A stretch of DNA of 19,144 nucleotides from Chloroflexota bacterium (GCA_027457005.1 DAIDTV010000004.1:1-19144); one strand, 5' to 3'. Numbered from the stretch's first letter, positions 1-7,679 are shown. Notes: a model not told the origin generated them from the sequence alone. A program made the numbers and translations.

Positions 1-2
1 TT

Positions 3-692
3 GCGCTGCAGATCCCGATCCTGATGTATCACCGGATCGTGCCGGCCGGGCTGGCGGGCGATTCGCTGCCCGGACTGGTGGTGTCCCCCGGGCTCTTCGA
101 CGCCCAGCTGGCCGCGCTCCACGCCGCGGGCTGGCATACGGTCACCGTCGCCCAGATCAGCCAGGCGCTCCAGCTGCACCGGACGTTCCCGCCGCGGACG
201 TTCGCGATCTCCATCGACGACGGCTGGGACGACGGGTACCTCTACGCCCTGCCCATCCTGCAGCGTTACGGGTTCCACGCCACCTACTACGTGATCGCGG
301 GCCGGGTCGGCACCTGGCAGAACGCGCTGTCGCCGGCCGAGCTGCGCACGCTCGTCGCGGACGGCATGGAGATCGGCGACCACACCGTGAACCATCTCTC
401 GCTGCCGTCGCTGTCGCCGGCCGCGCTGCACTACCAGGTCGAGACCGCGGCCGAGCTGATCGAGTCGTTCGTGGGCGAGCGGCCGGCCACGCTCGCCTAT
501 CCGGCAGGCCGCTACGACGCGGAGGTCCTGCAGGAGGTCCAGGCAGACGGGTTCGGCCTGGCCGTGATCGAGGGCTCGGGGGCGTGGGAGAGCGCGGCGG
601 ACCGCTTCACCGTGCCGCGCGCGCGGGTCTCGCCGTCCACCACCCCGGCCGGCCTGGTGAACCAGCTGCGAGCGCTCGAGCCAGGGTCCTGA
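3..692 (+). CDS. Polysaccharide deacetylase (NodB/CE4 fold), 5' end outside window
   Basis: Metal-dependent carbohydrate esterase of the NodB homology family, which removes N- or O-acetyl groups from cell-wall or exopolysaccharides, usually outside the membrane. The frame is open to the left edge and reads ALQIPILMYHRI before the first Met at 24, the usual entry to the domain, so the true start and any signal peptide lie upstream. Counting from Met24, SIDDGWDDGY (D65, D66) is the first catalytic/metal motif, HTVNH (H120, H124) supplies the two metal histidines, and AYPAGRYD (159-165) is the substrate-groove motif. The stop is TGA at 690-692. The exact substrate cannot be told from sequence. 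The family assignment is secure. Confidence 0.9.
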   Translation, partial: ALQIPILMYHRIVPAGLAGDSLPGLVVSPGLFDAQLAALHAAGWHTVTVAQISQALQLHRTFPPRTFAISIDDGWDDGYLYALPILQRYGFHATYYVIAGRVGTWQNALSPAELRTLVADGMEIGDHTVNHLSLPSLSPAALHYQVETAAELIESFVGERPATLAYPAGRYDAEVLQEVQADGFGLAVIEGSGAWESAADRFTVPRARVSPSTTPAGLVNQLRALEPGS

Positions 693-736
693 CCCCGGCC
701 CGGGTGCCCCGCGACGGGTGCGAGGCGCATCTCGGG

Positions 737-742
737 TAGCAT
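737..742 (+). promoter_or_regulatory. Putative -10 box (TAGCAT) for the YibE/F gene
   Basis: TAGCAT fits the TANNNT form seen before other starts here. It would place a transcript start near 749 and leave a short leader of about 30 nt containing a GAGG ribosome site before the ATG at 781. No convincing -35 is visible. Pattern match only. Confidence 0.3.
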
Positions 743-780
743 GCCGCGGTTCGTCCGAGCATCACGAGGTTGCTGGATCC

Positions 781-1959
781 ATGGTGTCCCCCCACGAGCT
801 GGCCGATCCGGAGCTTCGCAGGGATCGGCGCATCGTCCTGTACGGGTTGGGGCTCATCCTGCTGGTGGGCTTCCTGCTCTTCCTGCCCGATCTCGTTCCC
901 TCGTCCGCACGGCAGGCCGTCTCCGACCTGGCGCACGCCCGGATCGTGTCGGTGGCGCCGGTGCAGAGCGGCGCGCAACCGACGGCGACGGTGGTGGTGG
1001 TGGACGGGGCGGATGCGGGGATGCGCGTGACCGCGGTGCTGCAGGGCCCCAGCAGCCAGCTCCAGCTGCCCGACTACCGCGCCGGCGACGAGGTGGTCCT
1101 CTCGATCGACCATCAGCCCGGCGCCCCCACCACCTACACGGTGATCGACCGCTGGCGCCTGCCGCTGCTGGGCGTCCTGGCGGCGGCGTTCGTGGTGGCG
1201 GCTGCGGCGATCGCGGGTTGGCGTGGGCTGCGGGCGGTCGTGTCGCTCGCCCTGACCGTCGGGTTCGTCATCCGGCTCCTGATCCCGCTGCTCCTCCTCG
1301 GCTGGAACCCGGTGGTCCTCGCCGTCGTCTTCGGGATCGCGGTGACGGCCCTGAGCTTCATGCTCACCCAGGGGCCGTCTCGGACCACGATCGCTGCCCT
1401 GATCGGCACCAGCGCGGGTCTGCTGGTCACGGGAATCCTCGCGCTGGCCGTGACGGCCGCCGCGCAGTTCACCTCGGCGCAGGGCTCCGACCAGGTCGTG
1501 ACGCTCGGGCAGCTGGTGGGCAACCGCATCGACCTCAGCGGGCTGCTGCTGGCCGCGGTGATCTTCGGCGGGCTGGGCGTTCTCAACGACGTCGCCATGA
1601 GCCAGGCCGCGACGGTGGAGGAGATCGCCAGCGTGGACCCGACCCTGCGGCCGCGCGACCTGTTCGCCCGCGCGATGAACGTCGGCGTCGCGCACCTGGC
1701 GGCCACCATCAACACGCTCGTCTTCGCGTACCTCGGGACGGCGCTCCCCCTCCTGGTGATCCTCGCCATCCAGGTGAGCTCGTTCAGCGCCGCGATCAAC
1801 CAGGAGGTGATCGCGGTGGAGGTCGTGCGCACGCTGGTCGGCAGTCTCGGGATCCTCGCCGCGGTGCCGCTGACCACCGCGGTCGCCGCGTCCTGGCAGG
1901 GCCGACCGGCGGAGCGGCCGGCGCCGGCGGTGGCGGGGGCTGGCGGACTCGACGCCTGA
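781..1959 (+). CDS. YibE/F-like multi-pass membrane protein
   Basis: Integral membrane protein of the YibE/F family, whose members are proposed transporters or permease-like proteins of unsettled substrate. The start chosen is ATG 781, preceded by GAGG at about 764-767; an in-frame GTG at 718 is possible but has no ribosome site. Of 392 residues, a membrane helix spans about 19-36, followed by a soluble domain to about 120 (the family's outer domain) and then roughly seven more helices. The family signature is clear at LNDVAMSQAATVEEI (268-282) and in the helix with MNVGVAHLAATINTLVFAYLG at about 299-319. The C-terminus ends in an Ala/Pro-rich tail. It converges on the PAS-like gene, with 18 bp between the two stops. 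Family assignment is firm; function is unknown. Confidence 0.85.
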   Translation: MVSPHELADPELRRDRRIVLYGLGLILLVGFLLFLPDLVPSSARQAVSDLAHARIVSVAPVQSGAQPTATVVVVDGADAGMRVTAVLQGPSSQLQLPDYRAGDEVVLSIDHQPGAPTTYTVIDRWRLPLLGVLAAAFVVAAAAIAGWRGLRAVVSLALTVGFVIRLLIPLLLLGWNPVVLAVVFGIAVTALSFMLTQGPSRTTIAALIGTSAGLLVTGILALAVTAAAQFTSAQGSDQVVTLGQLVGNRIDLSGLLLAAVIFGGLGVLNDVAMSQAATVEEIASVDPTLRPRDLFARAMNVGVAHLAATINTLVFAYLGTALPLLVILAIQVSSFSAAINQEVIAVEVVRTLVGSLGILAAVPLTTAVAASWQGRPAERPAPAVAGAGGLDA

Positions 1960-1977
1960 GCGGTCCCGCAGGCCCGC

Positions 1978-2331
1978 CTACGGGCGAGGATCGCGCCCGG
2001 GGATGACCGGCAGGTCCGAGCGCGCCCGGAGATGGAACGCGACGCCGTACACGGCCTGCGTCTCCGGGTCCCGCCTGGGAACGGCCGTCAGGCGCCACTC
2101 CTCGGCACCCAGGCGGATCCAGCGCGCGAGCGGTCGGCCACGGGCGAACACCCGGTCCAGCAGCGCGAACGCGGCAGGGGGCAGCCCGACGAGGCCCTCG
2201 CGTGCCGGCGGGCCCACCGACTGGGCGCCGAACCTCGCGACGAACGCGGGGTTCCCATATACCACCAGGTGTCCCGGCCCGCTGCAGAGGGCGGCCGGCC
2301 TGGAGGCCTCGCCCCGGCGCTGCTCACCCAT
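1978..2331 (-). CDS. Small PAS-like domain protein
   Basis: A 117-residue protein that looks like a single PAS-type fold: GHLVVYGNPAFVARFG (about 20-35) resembles the PAS N-terminal strand and cap, followed by GLVGLPPAAFALLDRVFARGRP and a C-terminal beta region (WRLTAVPRRD, YGVAFHLRAR). No kinase, cyclase or DNA-binding output domain is attached, so it would act as a free sensor or partner domain. The ATG (2331-2329) lies inside the 3' end of the glycosidase gene, overlapping its stop by 8 nt, which argues for translational coupling and a shared operon. The PAS call rests on eye-recognised pattern, and the ligand is unknown. Confidence 0.65.
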   Translation of the reverse strand: MGEQRRGEASRPAALCSGPGHLVVYGNPAFVARFGAQSVGPPAREGLVGLPPAAFALLDRVFARGRPLARWIRLGAEEWRLTAVPRRDPETQAVYGVAFHLRARSDLPVIPGRDPRP

Positions 2332-3625
2332 CGGCCGCAGGTTCCGGCGGGAACGCCAGCCGGCCCGTCGCTGCCACCCGGCCCAGCATGCGCGCGGACG
2401 GCCGCACCGTGCGCCGCTGCGTCGCCCGATCGACGCCGACCAGCCCGAAGGTCATCTCGTAGCCGCGGGCCCACTCGAAGTTGTCCAGCAGGCTCCAGTG
2501 CACGTAGCCCCGGAGCGGGACGCCCTCCCCGAGCAGCCGGTGCAGCGAGGCGAGGCCGCGGGCGATGAACTCCACGCGCTCCGTGTCGTCGGCGGTGGCC
2601 ACGCCGTGCTCGGTCACGACGATCTCCTTGCCCGGGTACATCCGGGCGACTCGTTCGACGGTCCACGCGATCGCCTCCGGGCGAAACTCGTATCCCATCT
2701 GCGTGGCCCGGGTCCCGTCGCCCGCCACGGCCGCGGGTGCCCGGCGGGTCTCGCGGCCGACGATCCAGGGGACGACCAGCGCCTCGACGCGGGGCACCGC
2801 CAGCGCCGCGCGGACCAGCGGACCCGCGATGGCAGGGACGTCGAGCCGGACGCGGGTGTAGGTCTGCACGCCGATGAAGTCGTCCTCGGCGCAGGCCTCC
2901 AGGAAGGCGTCCTCGTTCATGCGGCGCAGGTAGTCGATCACCGGCCGCCCACCCGTGCTGGCCTCCCATTCCTGCATCGAGTGCGTGGCCCCGGCGCGCG
3001 CACCCGGGCGCAGCTCCTTGACGGCGGACCGGGCGCGGCGGTGGGCCTCGACCAGTCCGCTGGTCGCCTTCCGCCACGAGCCGACGTCGCAGCTTCCCGG
3101 GGGGAAGCCCAGCGCGCCGAGGTAGCCACCGAAGGCGACCACGCCCGGCTCGTTCACCGTGCAGTACCAGTCGACGGCGTCCGCCAGCGCCTCGACCACC
3201 CGCCGGCAGTACCGCTCGAACAGCCGCGGCGCGTCTGCTGCGAGCCACCCGCCACGGTCGGCCAGCCAGGCCGGCAGCGTGAAGTGGTTGAGGGTCACCA
3301 TGGGTATGAGCCCGTGCGATCGGGCGACCTCGACGACCCGCCGGTAGTGGTCGAGCGCGGCCGGGTCGAAGGTGCCATCGGAGGGCTCGACCCGCGCCCA
3401 TTCCACCGAGAAGCGGTACGTGTTGAGCCCGAGCTCCGAGAGCAGCGCGATGTCCTCGGGAAACCGGCGGTAGTGGTCGCAGGCGGTGCCGCTCGGCTCC
3501 CGGCAGGGCGTGCCCGGTCGGCGTTCCCAGGCCCACCAGTCGCTGTTGGTGTTGTCCCCCTCGACCTGGTGGGCGGCGGTCGCCGCGCCCCACAGGAAGC
3601 CGTCGGGGAAGACGAGGTCGCTCAC
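2324..3625 (-). CDS. Glycoside hydrolase family 1 beta-glycosidase
   Basis: Retaining beta-glucosidase/galactosidase type enzyme, 433 residues, the normal GH1 length, with no signal peptide and so probably cytoplasmic. FPDGFLWGAATAAHQVEG opens the TIM barrel at residues 6-23. The acid/base glutamate is E159 in TVNEPG, and the nucleophile is E339 in VVTEHG, where the usual Asn after the nucleophile is His. The aglycone-side motif GYVHWSLLDNFEW follows. The start is GTG 3625, which overlaps the stop of the upstream PAP2 gene as GTGA; there is no better in-frame start near the conserved N-terminus. It is the middle gene of a minus-strand operon (PAP2, GH1, PAS-like). Substrate specificity cannot be read from sequence. 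Confidence 0.93.
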   Translation of the reverse strand: MSDLVFPDGFLWGAATAAHQVEGDNTNSDWWAWERRPGTPCREPSGTACDHYRRFPEDIALLSELGLNTYRFSVEWARVEPSDGTFDPAALDHYRRVVEVARSHGLIPMVTLNHFTLPAWLADRGGWLAADAPRLFERYCRRVVEALADAVDWYCTVNEPGVVAFGGYLGALGFPPGSCDVGSWRKATSGLVEAHRRARSAVKELRPGARAGATHSMQEWEASTGGRPVIDYLRRMNEDAFLEACAEDDFIGVQTYTRVRLDVPAIAGPLVRAALAVPRVEALVVPWIVGRETRRAPAAVAGDGTRATQMGYEFRPEAIAWTVERVARMYPGKEIVVTEHGVATADDTERVEFIARGLASLHRLLGEGVPLRGYVHWSLLDNFEWARGYEMTFGLVGVDRATQRRTVRPSARMLGRVAATGRLAFPPEPAADG

Positions 3626-4632
3626 GGGCTGAGCATACCGAGTGATCCGGGAGCTGCCCGTGACCGGATGGCGCCGAGCAGCCTTGCCGGTCCGCCGGTG
3701 ACCGACCAGCAGGCGGCGGACGAGTAGGCGACGCCGCCGATCACGTCCACCAGGTAGTGGTCGCCCAGGTAGATGATCGCGAACCAGGCGGCCACGGCGT
3801 AGGCGAGGACGAGCCACCGCGCGCGACCCAGGACGCGGCGTGCCACGAGGTACGCGAGGAACGGGTACGCGGCGTGGATCGAGGGGAACGAGGCGATCTG
3901 GTCCGGGCTCAGGTTTCCGAAGGCCAGCCCGAACACGGCGCGGCCGTCGAGCCCGGCGCTGTCCACCAGCGTCGCGAAGGCGGCCGGCTGGAGATAGGAG
4001 ATCAGCGGGCGCCCGCCCGGCCCGGGGACGTAGCCGTGGGCCGCGGCCCACCACGGTGGGGCCACGGGCAGCAGCAGGTACGTGATGAAGGCCGCGATCG
4101 AGAGCACCACCAGCGCGGCCACGAAGTCGTAGAAGGCGGACCGGTGACGCAGCCACAGCCACCCCGCCACGGCCAGCGGAAGCGGCACGTGCAGGACGTA
4201 CAGGATCGTGGCAGCCACGGCCAGCGGGTCCAGCCCGTGCAGGGGGTGGAACGCGGCCTGGAGGATCCCGGTGGCCAGCTGCCCCCCCAGCAGGTCGCGC
4301 TCGACGCCGATGATGCCGGCCACGTGGACCATGGCATCCAGCGTCGCCTGGTAGCCGCGGATCAGCTCGTAGGCCAGCGCGACGACCACGAACGGGATCC
4401 AGTCCCGGAACGGCAGGCGCCTGCGAAGGGCGAGCACGGTAACCAGCGCGACCCCGATCGCGAGCACCGCCGGCGTGAGCTCGACGCCGCGTTCCAGCGC
4501 CAGGCCCGCCAGCACGGCCGCGTAGGCGACCATCGACACGAGCAGGATCCGGTCGTTGCGGGATCGAACATCTGCCCGGGTCGCGGCAGGTTCCCGCGGC
4601 AGACCTCCTGCGGGGGCCGCGAGGCGGGTCAC
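3622..4632 (-). CDS. PAP2-family membrane phosphatase/lipid phosphotransferase
   Basis: Polytopic membrane protein of 336 residues in the PAP2 superfamily, nearest by pattern to the Aur1/inositolphosphotransferase-like branch. FPSIHAAYPFLAYLV carries the catalytic-type PSxHA motif and YLGDHYLVDVIGGVAY the GDHYxxD motif with its second histidine. LLLPVAPPWW corresponds to the loop before them. About eight hydrophobic helices start near residue 25. Members remove or exchange phosphate head groups on lipids or isoprenoid phosphates at the membrane face. The start is GTG 4632, set by a perfect AGGAGG (4645-4640) seven nt upstream. An ATG at 4704 in the same frame would add 24 residues. First gene of the operon with the GH1 and PAS-like genes, overlapping GH1 by 4 nt. 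The substrate is unknown. Confidence 0.85.
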   Translation of the reverse strand: MTRLAAPAGGLPREPAATRADVRSRNDRILLVSMVAYAAVLAGLALERGVELTPAVLAIGVALVTVLALRRRLPFRDWIPFVVVALAYELIRGYQATLDAMVHVAGIIGVERDLLGGQLATGILQAAFHPLHGLDPLAVAATILYVLHVPLPLAVAGWLWLRHRSAFYDFVAALVVLSIAAFITYLLLPVAPPWWAAAHGYVPGPGGRPLISYLQPAAFATLVDSAGLDGRAVFGLAFGNLSPDQIASFPSIHAAYPFLAYLVARRVLGRARWLVLAYAVAAWFAIIYLGDHYLVDVIGGVAYSSAACWSVTGGPARLLGAIRSRAAPGSLGMLSP

Positions 4633-4639
4633 CGGCACT

Positions 4640-4645
4640 CCTCCT
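4640..4645 (-). promoter_or_regulatory. Ribosome binding site fixing the PAP2 start
   Basis: On the minus strand this reads AGGAGG, seven nt before GTG 4632. It is the strongest Shine-Dalgarno match in the area and favours GTG 4632 over the upstream ATG 4704. Confidence 0.7.
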
Positions 4646-4714
4646 GCCCCCCGCTGCGTGGCCGCCTGCGACCGCTCGGTTGCCGGGGTCGATCCGCGGG
4701 CCATGTCCGGCGCC

Positions 4715-4720
4715 ACGGTA
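4715..4720 (-). promoter_or_regulatory. Putative -10 box (TACCGT) for the PAP2-GH1-PAS operon
   Basis: TACCGT on the minus strand lies 10 nt before an in-frame ATG at 4704 and about 82 nt before the GTG with the good ribosome site. It fits the TANNNT form seen at other starts of this window. No -35 is recognisable. Confidence 0.3.
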
Positions 4721-4758
4721 GGGCGCTCGGCTGAAGAGCCTCTGAAGCGGGCGTCGCC

Positions 4759-4788
4759 GCCGCGCGGTAGGCTGCCGCGCGGTAGGCT
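4759..4788 (+). repeat. Exact 15-bp tandem duplication carrying a promoter-like box
   Basis: GCCGCGCGGTAGGCT occurs twice in immediate succession at 4759-4773 and 4774-4788 without mismatch. Each copy contains TAGGCT, a TANNNT box in the + direction. It lies in the 219-bp divergent gap between the PAP2 operon and the zinc-finger gene, so it may be a duplicated promoter element for the + strand group starting at 4852. The repeat is certain; the promoter role is inference. Confidence 0.75.
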
Positions 4789-4851
4789 CGACAGGCGCCG
4801 TCCGGGGCCGCAGGATGGGCGGTCAATCGGCATCGTTCGGAAGGGGGACAC

Positions 4852-5115
4852 ATGGCCAGCTGCCCGCATCTCGACCAGGTCCGCGACGTCACCCCGTCGG
4901 CAACCGGCTGCGAGGACTGCCTGAAGATCGGCGGGCGGTGGGTGCACCTCCGCATGTGCATGACCTGCGGGCACGTGGGCTGCTGCGACTCTTCCCCCAA
5001 CCGCCATGCGACGGCCCATTTCCACGAGACCGGGCACCCGATCATCCGGTCGTTCGAGCCCGGCGAGAGCTGGCTCTGGTGCTACCCCGACCAGGCGATG
5101 GTGGAGCCCGACTGA
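4852..5115 (+). CDS. Stand-alone UBP-type zinc finger protein
   Basis: An 87-residue protein that consists almost wholly of a UBP (ZnF-UBP) zinc finger. Zinc-ligand candidates are in order C4, H6, C20, C23, C36, C39, C44, H52, H56, H58 and H62, matching the family spacing (CxH, CxxC, CxxC, CxHxxxH-like). RMCMTCGHVGCCDSS and HATAHFHETGHPIIRSFEPGE (35-49 and 52-72) are the family core. In eukaryotes this finger binds the ubiquitin C-terminus; in bacteria small single-domain copies are common and their role is unknown. ATG 4852 follows a purine-rich AAGGGGG ribosome site. It is the first gene of a tight group, ending 7 nt before the ammonia-lyase start. Nothing here indicates a ubiquitin system. 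Confidence 0.88.
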   Translation: MASCPHLDQVRDVTPSATGCEDCLKIGGRWVHLRMCMTCGHVGCCDSSPNRHATAHFHETGHPIIRSFEPGESWLWCYPDQAMVEPD

Positions 5116-5122
5116 GCGACCC

Positions 5123-6190
5123 GTGGAAGAACAGCGTGGCGGAACGGCGCACGAGCCTGCCGGCGACATCCCCCTCGAAGAGATCCGGGAGGCTGCGGCG
5201 CGGATCCGGGGTCGGGTCCACCGCACCCCCATGCTGTCGTCACGCACGGCCGGCCGGGTCGTCGGGGCCGGCGAAGCCGGTACCACCCTGTCGGCCGGAC
5301 CGGCGGCCGACGGTCAGCCCCGCGTCTTCCTGAAGGCCGAGCACCTGCAGCTGACCGGCTCGTTCAAGCCGCGCGGCGCCACCAACAAGACCGACCAGCT
5401 CACCGGGGACGAGCGGCGTCGCGGGCTGATCGCGCTGTCCGCCGGCAATCACGCGCAGGCCGTGGCGTACGTGGCGGCCAGTCGCGGCATCCCGGTCACT
5501 GTCGTGATGCCGGCCGGGGCGTCGCAGGCGAAGGCTGCCGCCGCGCGGCAGTACGGCGCGGAGGTGGTGCTGTACGGCGAACATGCGGGGGACGCCTACC
5601 GCCACCTCGAGGAGATCCGGCAGGCGCGGAACCTGGTGTACGTCCATCCGTTCGACGACCCGGCGATGATCGCCGGACAGGGCACCATCGGGCTCGAGAT
5701 CCTCGAGGACCTCCCCGACGTGAGCGTGATCGTGGTGGGAGTCGGCGGCGGCGGGCTGGCGACGGGGATCGCGGCGGCGGCGAAGCAGCTTCGGCCCGGC
5801 GTACGCGTCTACGGCGTGGAGCCGGTGCGGAGCAATGCGCTGACGCTCGCGCTGGAGGCCGGCCGGGTGGTCGACCTGGACCCGGTCAGCATCGCGGACG
5901 GCCTGGGGGCGCCGTTCGCGGGCCCCTGGGTCATGGCGCTGGCGCGGCGCTACCTGGACGGGATCGTGCTCGTCGAGGAGCGCGAGATCGCCGCCGGGGT
6001 CCGGTTCGCGCTGGAGCGGATGAAGCAGCTGCTCGAACCGGCGGGCGCGGCCGCCCTGGGGGCCGTGATCTCCGGTCGGATCCCGCTCCGGGACGGCGAC
6101 ACGGTCTGCGCGGTGGGGTCCGGCGGCAACGTCGACCTGGCGCGCCTCCCGGCGATCCTCGCGCTCGCGGAGGAGGTGACGTGGCCCTGA
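5123..6190 (+). CDS. ilvA: Threonine/serine ammonia-lyase, short form
   Basis: PLP-dependent fold-type II enzyme converting threonine to 2-oxobutyrate and ammonia (also serine to pyruvate). Counting from GTG 5123 it has 355 residues: the PLP lysine is K82 in GSFKPRGA, SAGNHAQ (107-113) binds the cofactor carboxylate side, and GVGGGGLATG (about 206-215) is the phosphate-binding glycine loop. No C-terminal ACT-like regulatory domain is present, so it resembles the short catabolic (TdcB-like) or non-allosteric type. An unusual insertion of roughly 15-20 residues (about 48-66, rich in Gly/Ala) sits between the N-terminal helix and RVFLKAEHLQ. The start is uncertain because no strong ribosome site precedes GTG 5123. 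It overlaps the hom start by 10 nt, suggesting shared control of aspartate-family amino acids. Confidence 0.9.
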   Translation: MEEQRGGTAHEPAGDIPLEEIREAAARIRGRVHRTPMLSSRTAGRVVGAGEAGTTLSAGPAADGQPRVFLKAEHLQLTGSFKPRGATNKTDQLTGDERRRGLIALSAGNHAQAVAYVAASRGIPVTVVMPAGASQAKAAAARQYGAEVVLYGEHAGDAYRHLEEIRQARNLVYVHPFDDPAMIAGQGTIGLEILEDLPDVSVIVVGVGGGGLATGIAAAAKQLRPGVRVYGVEPVRSNALTLALEAGRVVDLDPVSIADGLGAPFAGPWVMALARRYLDGIVLVEEREIAAGVRFALERMKQLLEPAGAAALGAVISGRIPLRDGDTVCAVGSGGNVDLARLPAILALAEEVTWP

Positions 6191-7181
6191 GGCGGCGGCG
6201 CGTTGCGCTTGCAGGTCACGGGGCGGTCGGACGGGCGCTGACGATCCTGCTGGGGCAGACCGCCGCCGAGCTCGCCGATCAGCGTGCCTGGCGTTCGACG
6301 TGACCGCCGTGGCCACGCGCCGGGCCGGCCTGCAGGTCCCGGGATCCACCCGCATCTGGCCTGACCTCGTCTCGTTCCTGGCCGATCCCGTCGCCCCCTA
6401 CGACGTGCTGGTCGAAGTCACCACGCAGTCGCCTCGTGACGGCGAGCCGGCGGCCACGCACATCCGCGCCGCACTCGGCTCCGGTCGCGACGTGGTCACC
6501 GCCAACAAGGGCCCCATCGCCTGGCACGAGTCCGAGCTGCGGCGTATCGCGGCCGGGTCAGGCGCCCGCCTGCGCTACGAGGCGTCGCTCATGGACTGCC
6601 TCCCCGCCCACCCCATCCGCGAGTCGATCGTGCCGGTCGGGCGGATCCTGTCGTTCGCCGGCATCGTGAACGCCACCACCAACGGGATCCTCTCGGCCAT
6701 GGCCGAGGGACGAAGCGCGGCGGAGGCACTGGCCGAGGCCCAGCGTTCCGGCCAGGCGGAGGCCGACCCGCGCAACGACACCGAAGGGCACGACGCGGCC
6801 CTCAAGGCCACCGTCCTGGCGAACCTGCTGCTGGATCCACCCGAGCTCCTCACGCCCGCCTCCGTCGACCGGCGAGGCCTGGAGGCGGTCCCCGAGAGCT
6901 GGCCCGCGGAGGCCGTCGGGCGCGGGGCGCGGGTGCGCCTGGTGGTTAGGGGCGAGTCGACCGGTGAGGGAGCGGCCCGCGGCGTGCGGGTGCGGGTCGG
7001 CCCGGAGGAGCTTCCGCTCGACGACTCGCTGGCCCCGGTCGGCGCCACGTCGATGGCCCTCCGGATCGAGTCCGAGTACGGCGGGCGGCTGCAGCTCGCG
7101 CTGCTGGGCGCGCCGGTGCAGTCGACGGCCTACGCGATCCTGATGGACCTGGTCGCGCTGGAGCGCACCCCGCGGGGCTGA
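6181..7181 (+). CDS. hom: Homoserine dehydrogenase, split by an apparent frameshift
   Basis: NAD(P)-dependent enzyme reducing aspartate semialdehyde to homoserine. The N-terminal Rossmann segment (RVALAGHGAVGRALTILL) is read from GTG 6181, which has AGGAGG at 6171-6176, but that frame stops at 6301. The rest (VTANKGP; GIVNATTNGIL; EADPRNDTEGHDAALK with the catalytic aspartates) is read in another frame, open from before 6300 to TGA 7179. Adding one base within 6292-6294 joins them as RAWR|FDVTAV, exactly what the family expects, and gives about 333 residues without an ACT domain. So one base seems missing. It could be a sequencing or assembly error, a real mutation (pseudogene), or less likely a start at GTG 6300 without the Rossmann strand. 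The gene overlaps ilvA by 10 nt. Confidence 0.85.
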
Positions 7182-7193
7182 TCGGGCCCGGCT

Positions 7194-7209
7194 GCCCGGG
7201 TATCCGGGC
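7194..7209. terminator. GC hairpin between convergent hom and metallopeptidase genes
   Basis: GCCCGG-GTAT-CCGGGC is a perfect 6-bp stem with a 4-nt loop, 12 nt after the hom stop and inside a 72-bp gap between two convergent genes. No T-run follows. It may act as a bidirectional terminator or simply stall polymerase. Confidence 0.4.
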
Positions 7210-7253
7210 GCCCGTGCGGCGGCGCCGGCGCGACGCCCGGGCCGGCCTCGACG

Positions 7254-7679
7254 TCAGTCGACCCCGAGCTCCTCGAGCCGGTCCTCGTCGAATCCGGCGT
7301 GGTGGGCCAGCTCGTGGACGAGCGTCACGCGGATCTCCTCCGCCAGCTCGATCGGGTCGGGGAAGTCCTCCTGGAGCGGCCGCCGGAACAGCGTGATCTT
7401 GTTGGGGAGCGGCACCCAGTCGGCGCCCCACTCCGTGGGCGGCACACCCTCGTACAGGCCGTAGAGCATCTCTCCGGGCCGCAGCCCGGCCGTCCGTCGC
7501 TGCTCCGCGCTCGGCACGTCGTCGACCACGATCGCCACCTCGTCGAGGATCGGTTGGAGCTGGCGCGGGAGCCCGTCGAGCGCCCGCTCGAGCGCCCGTT
7601 CGAAGAACGACTGGCTGAACGACGGCCGGGGTCGACGGGGGTGGCGGCGGGCCTGGCTGCCGCGGCGACGGATCGGCAT
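7254..7679 (-). CDS. Minimal zincin-like metallopeptidase
   Basis: A 141-residue protein of the small bacterial zincin group (Zincin_1-like). The defining HELAHH motif is at 122-127 (H122, E123, H126), followed by GFDEDRLEELG, as in the family where the protein ends soon after the zinc site. Conserved features before it are the LQPILDEVAIVVDDVP strand, LYGLYEGVPPTEWG and ITLFRRPL. The N-terminus (1-18) is strongly basic. Members are cytoplasmic proteins of unknown substrate. ATG 7679 lies six nt after a minus-strand TAGGAT box, which implies a leaderless mRNA. It shares that promoter element with the divergent alpha/beta-hydrolase gene. Confidence 0.85.
   Translation of the reverse strand: MPIRRRGSQARRHPRRPRPSFSQSFFERALERALDGLPRQLQPILDEVAIVVDDVPSAEQRRTAGLRPGEMLYGLYEGVPPTEWGADWVPLPNKITLFRRPLQEDFPDPIELAEEIRVTLVHELAHHAGFDEDRLEELGVD

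Noticed and set aside
607..1695. A minus-strand open frame of over 350 codons opposite the YibE/F gene.
   Set aside because: Composition (His/Arg/Gln/Asp runs) marks it as a shadow of the membrane protein gene.
1972..1985. GCCCG-CCTA-CGGGC hairpin between convergent YibE/F and PAS-like stops.
   Set aside because: Only a 5-bp stem, overlapping the PAS-like stop codon and without a T-run, so too weak to call a terminator.
2003..3727. A long + strand open frame across the glycosidase region.
   Set aside because: Antisense to the clear GH1 gene, with Arg/Pro-rich low-complexity translation and no recognisable motif.
4852..5115. A bacterial ubiquitin-like conjugation system suggested by the UBP zinc finger.
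   Set aside because: No E1, E2, JAB-type protease or ubiquitin-like gene is present nearby.
6289..6302. Programmed frameshift in hom.
   Set aside because: No slippery heptamer, no upstream Shine-Dalgarno-like stimulator at the junction and no obvious downstream hairpin; one missing base explains it better.
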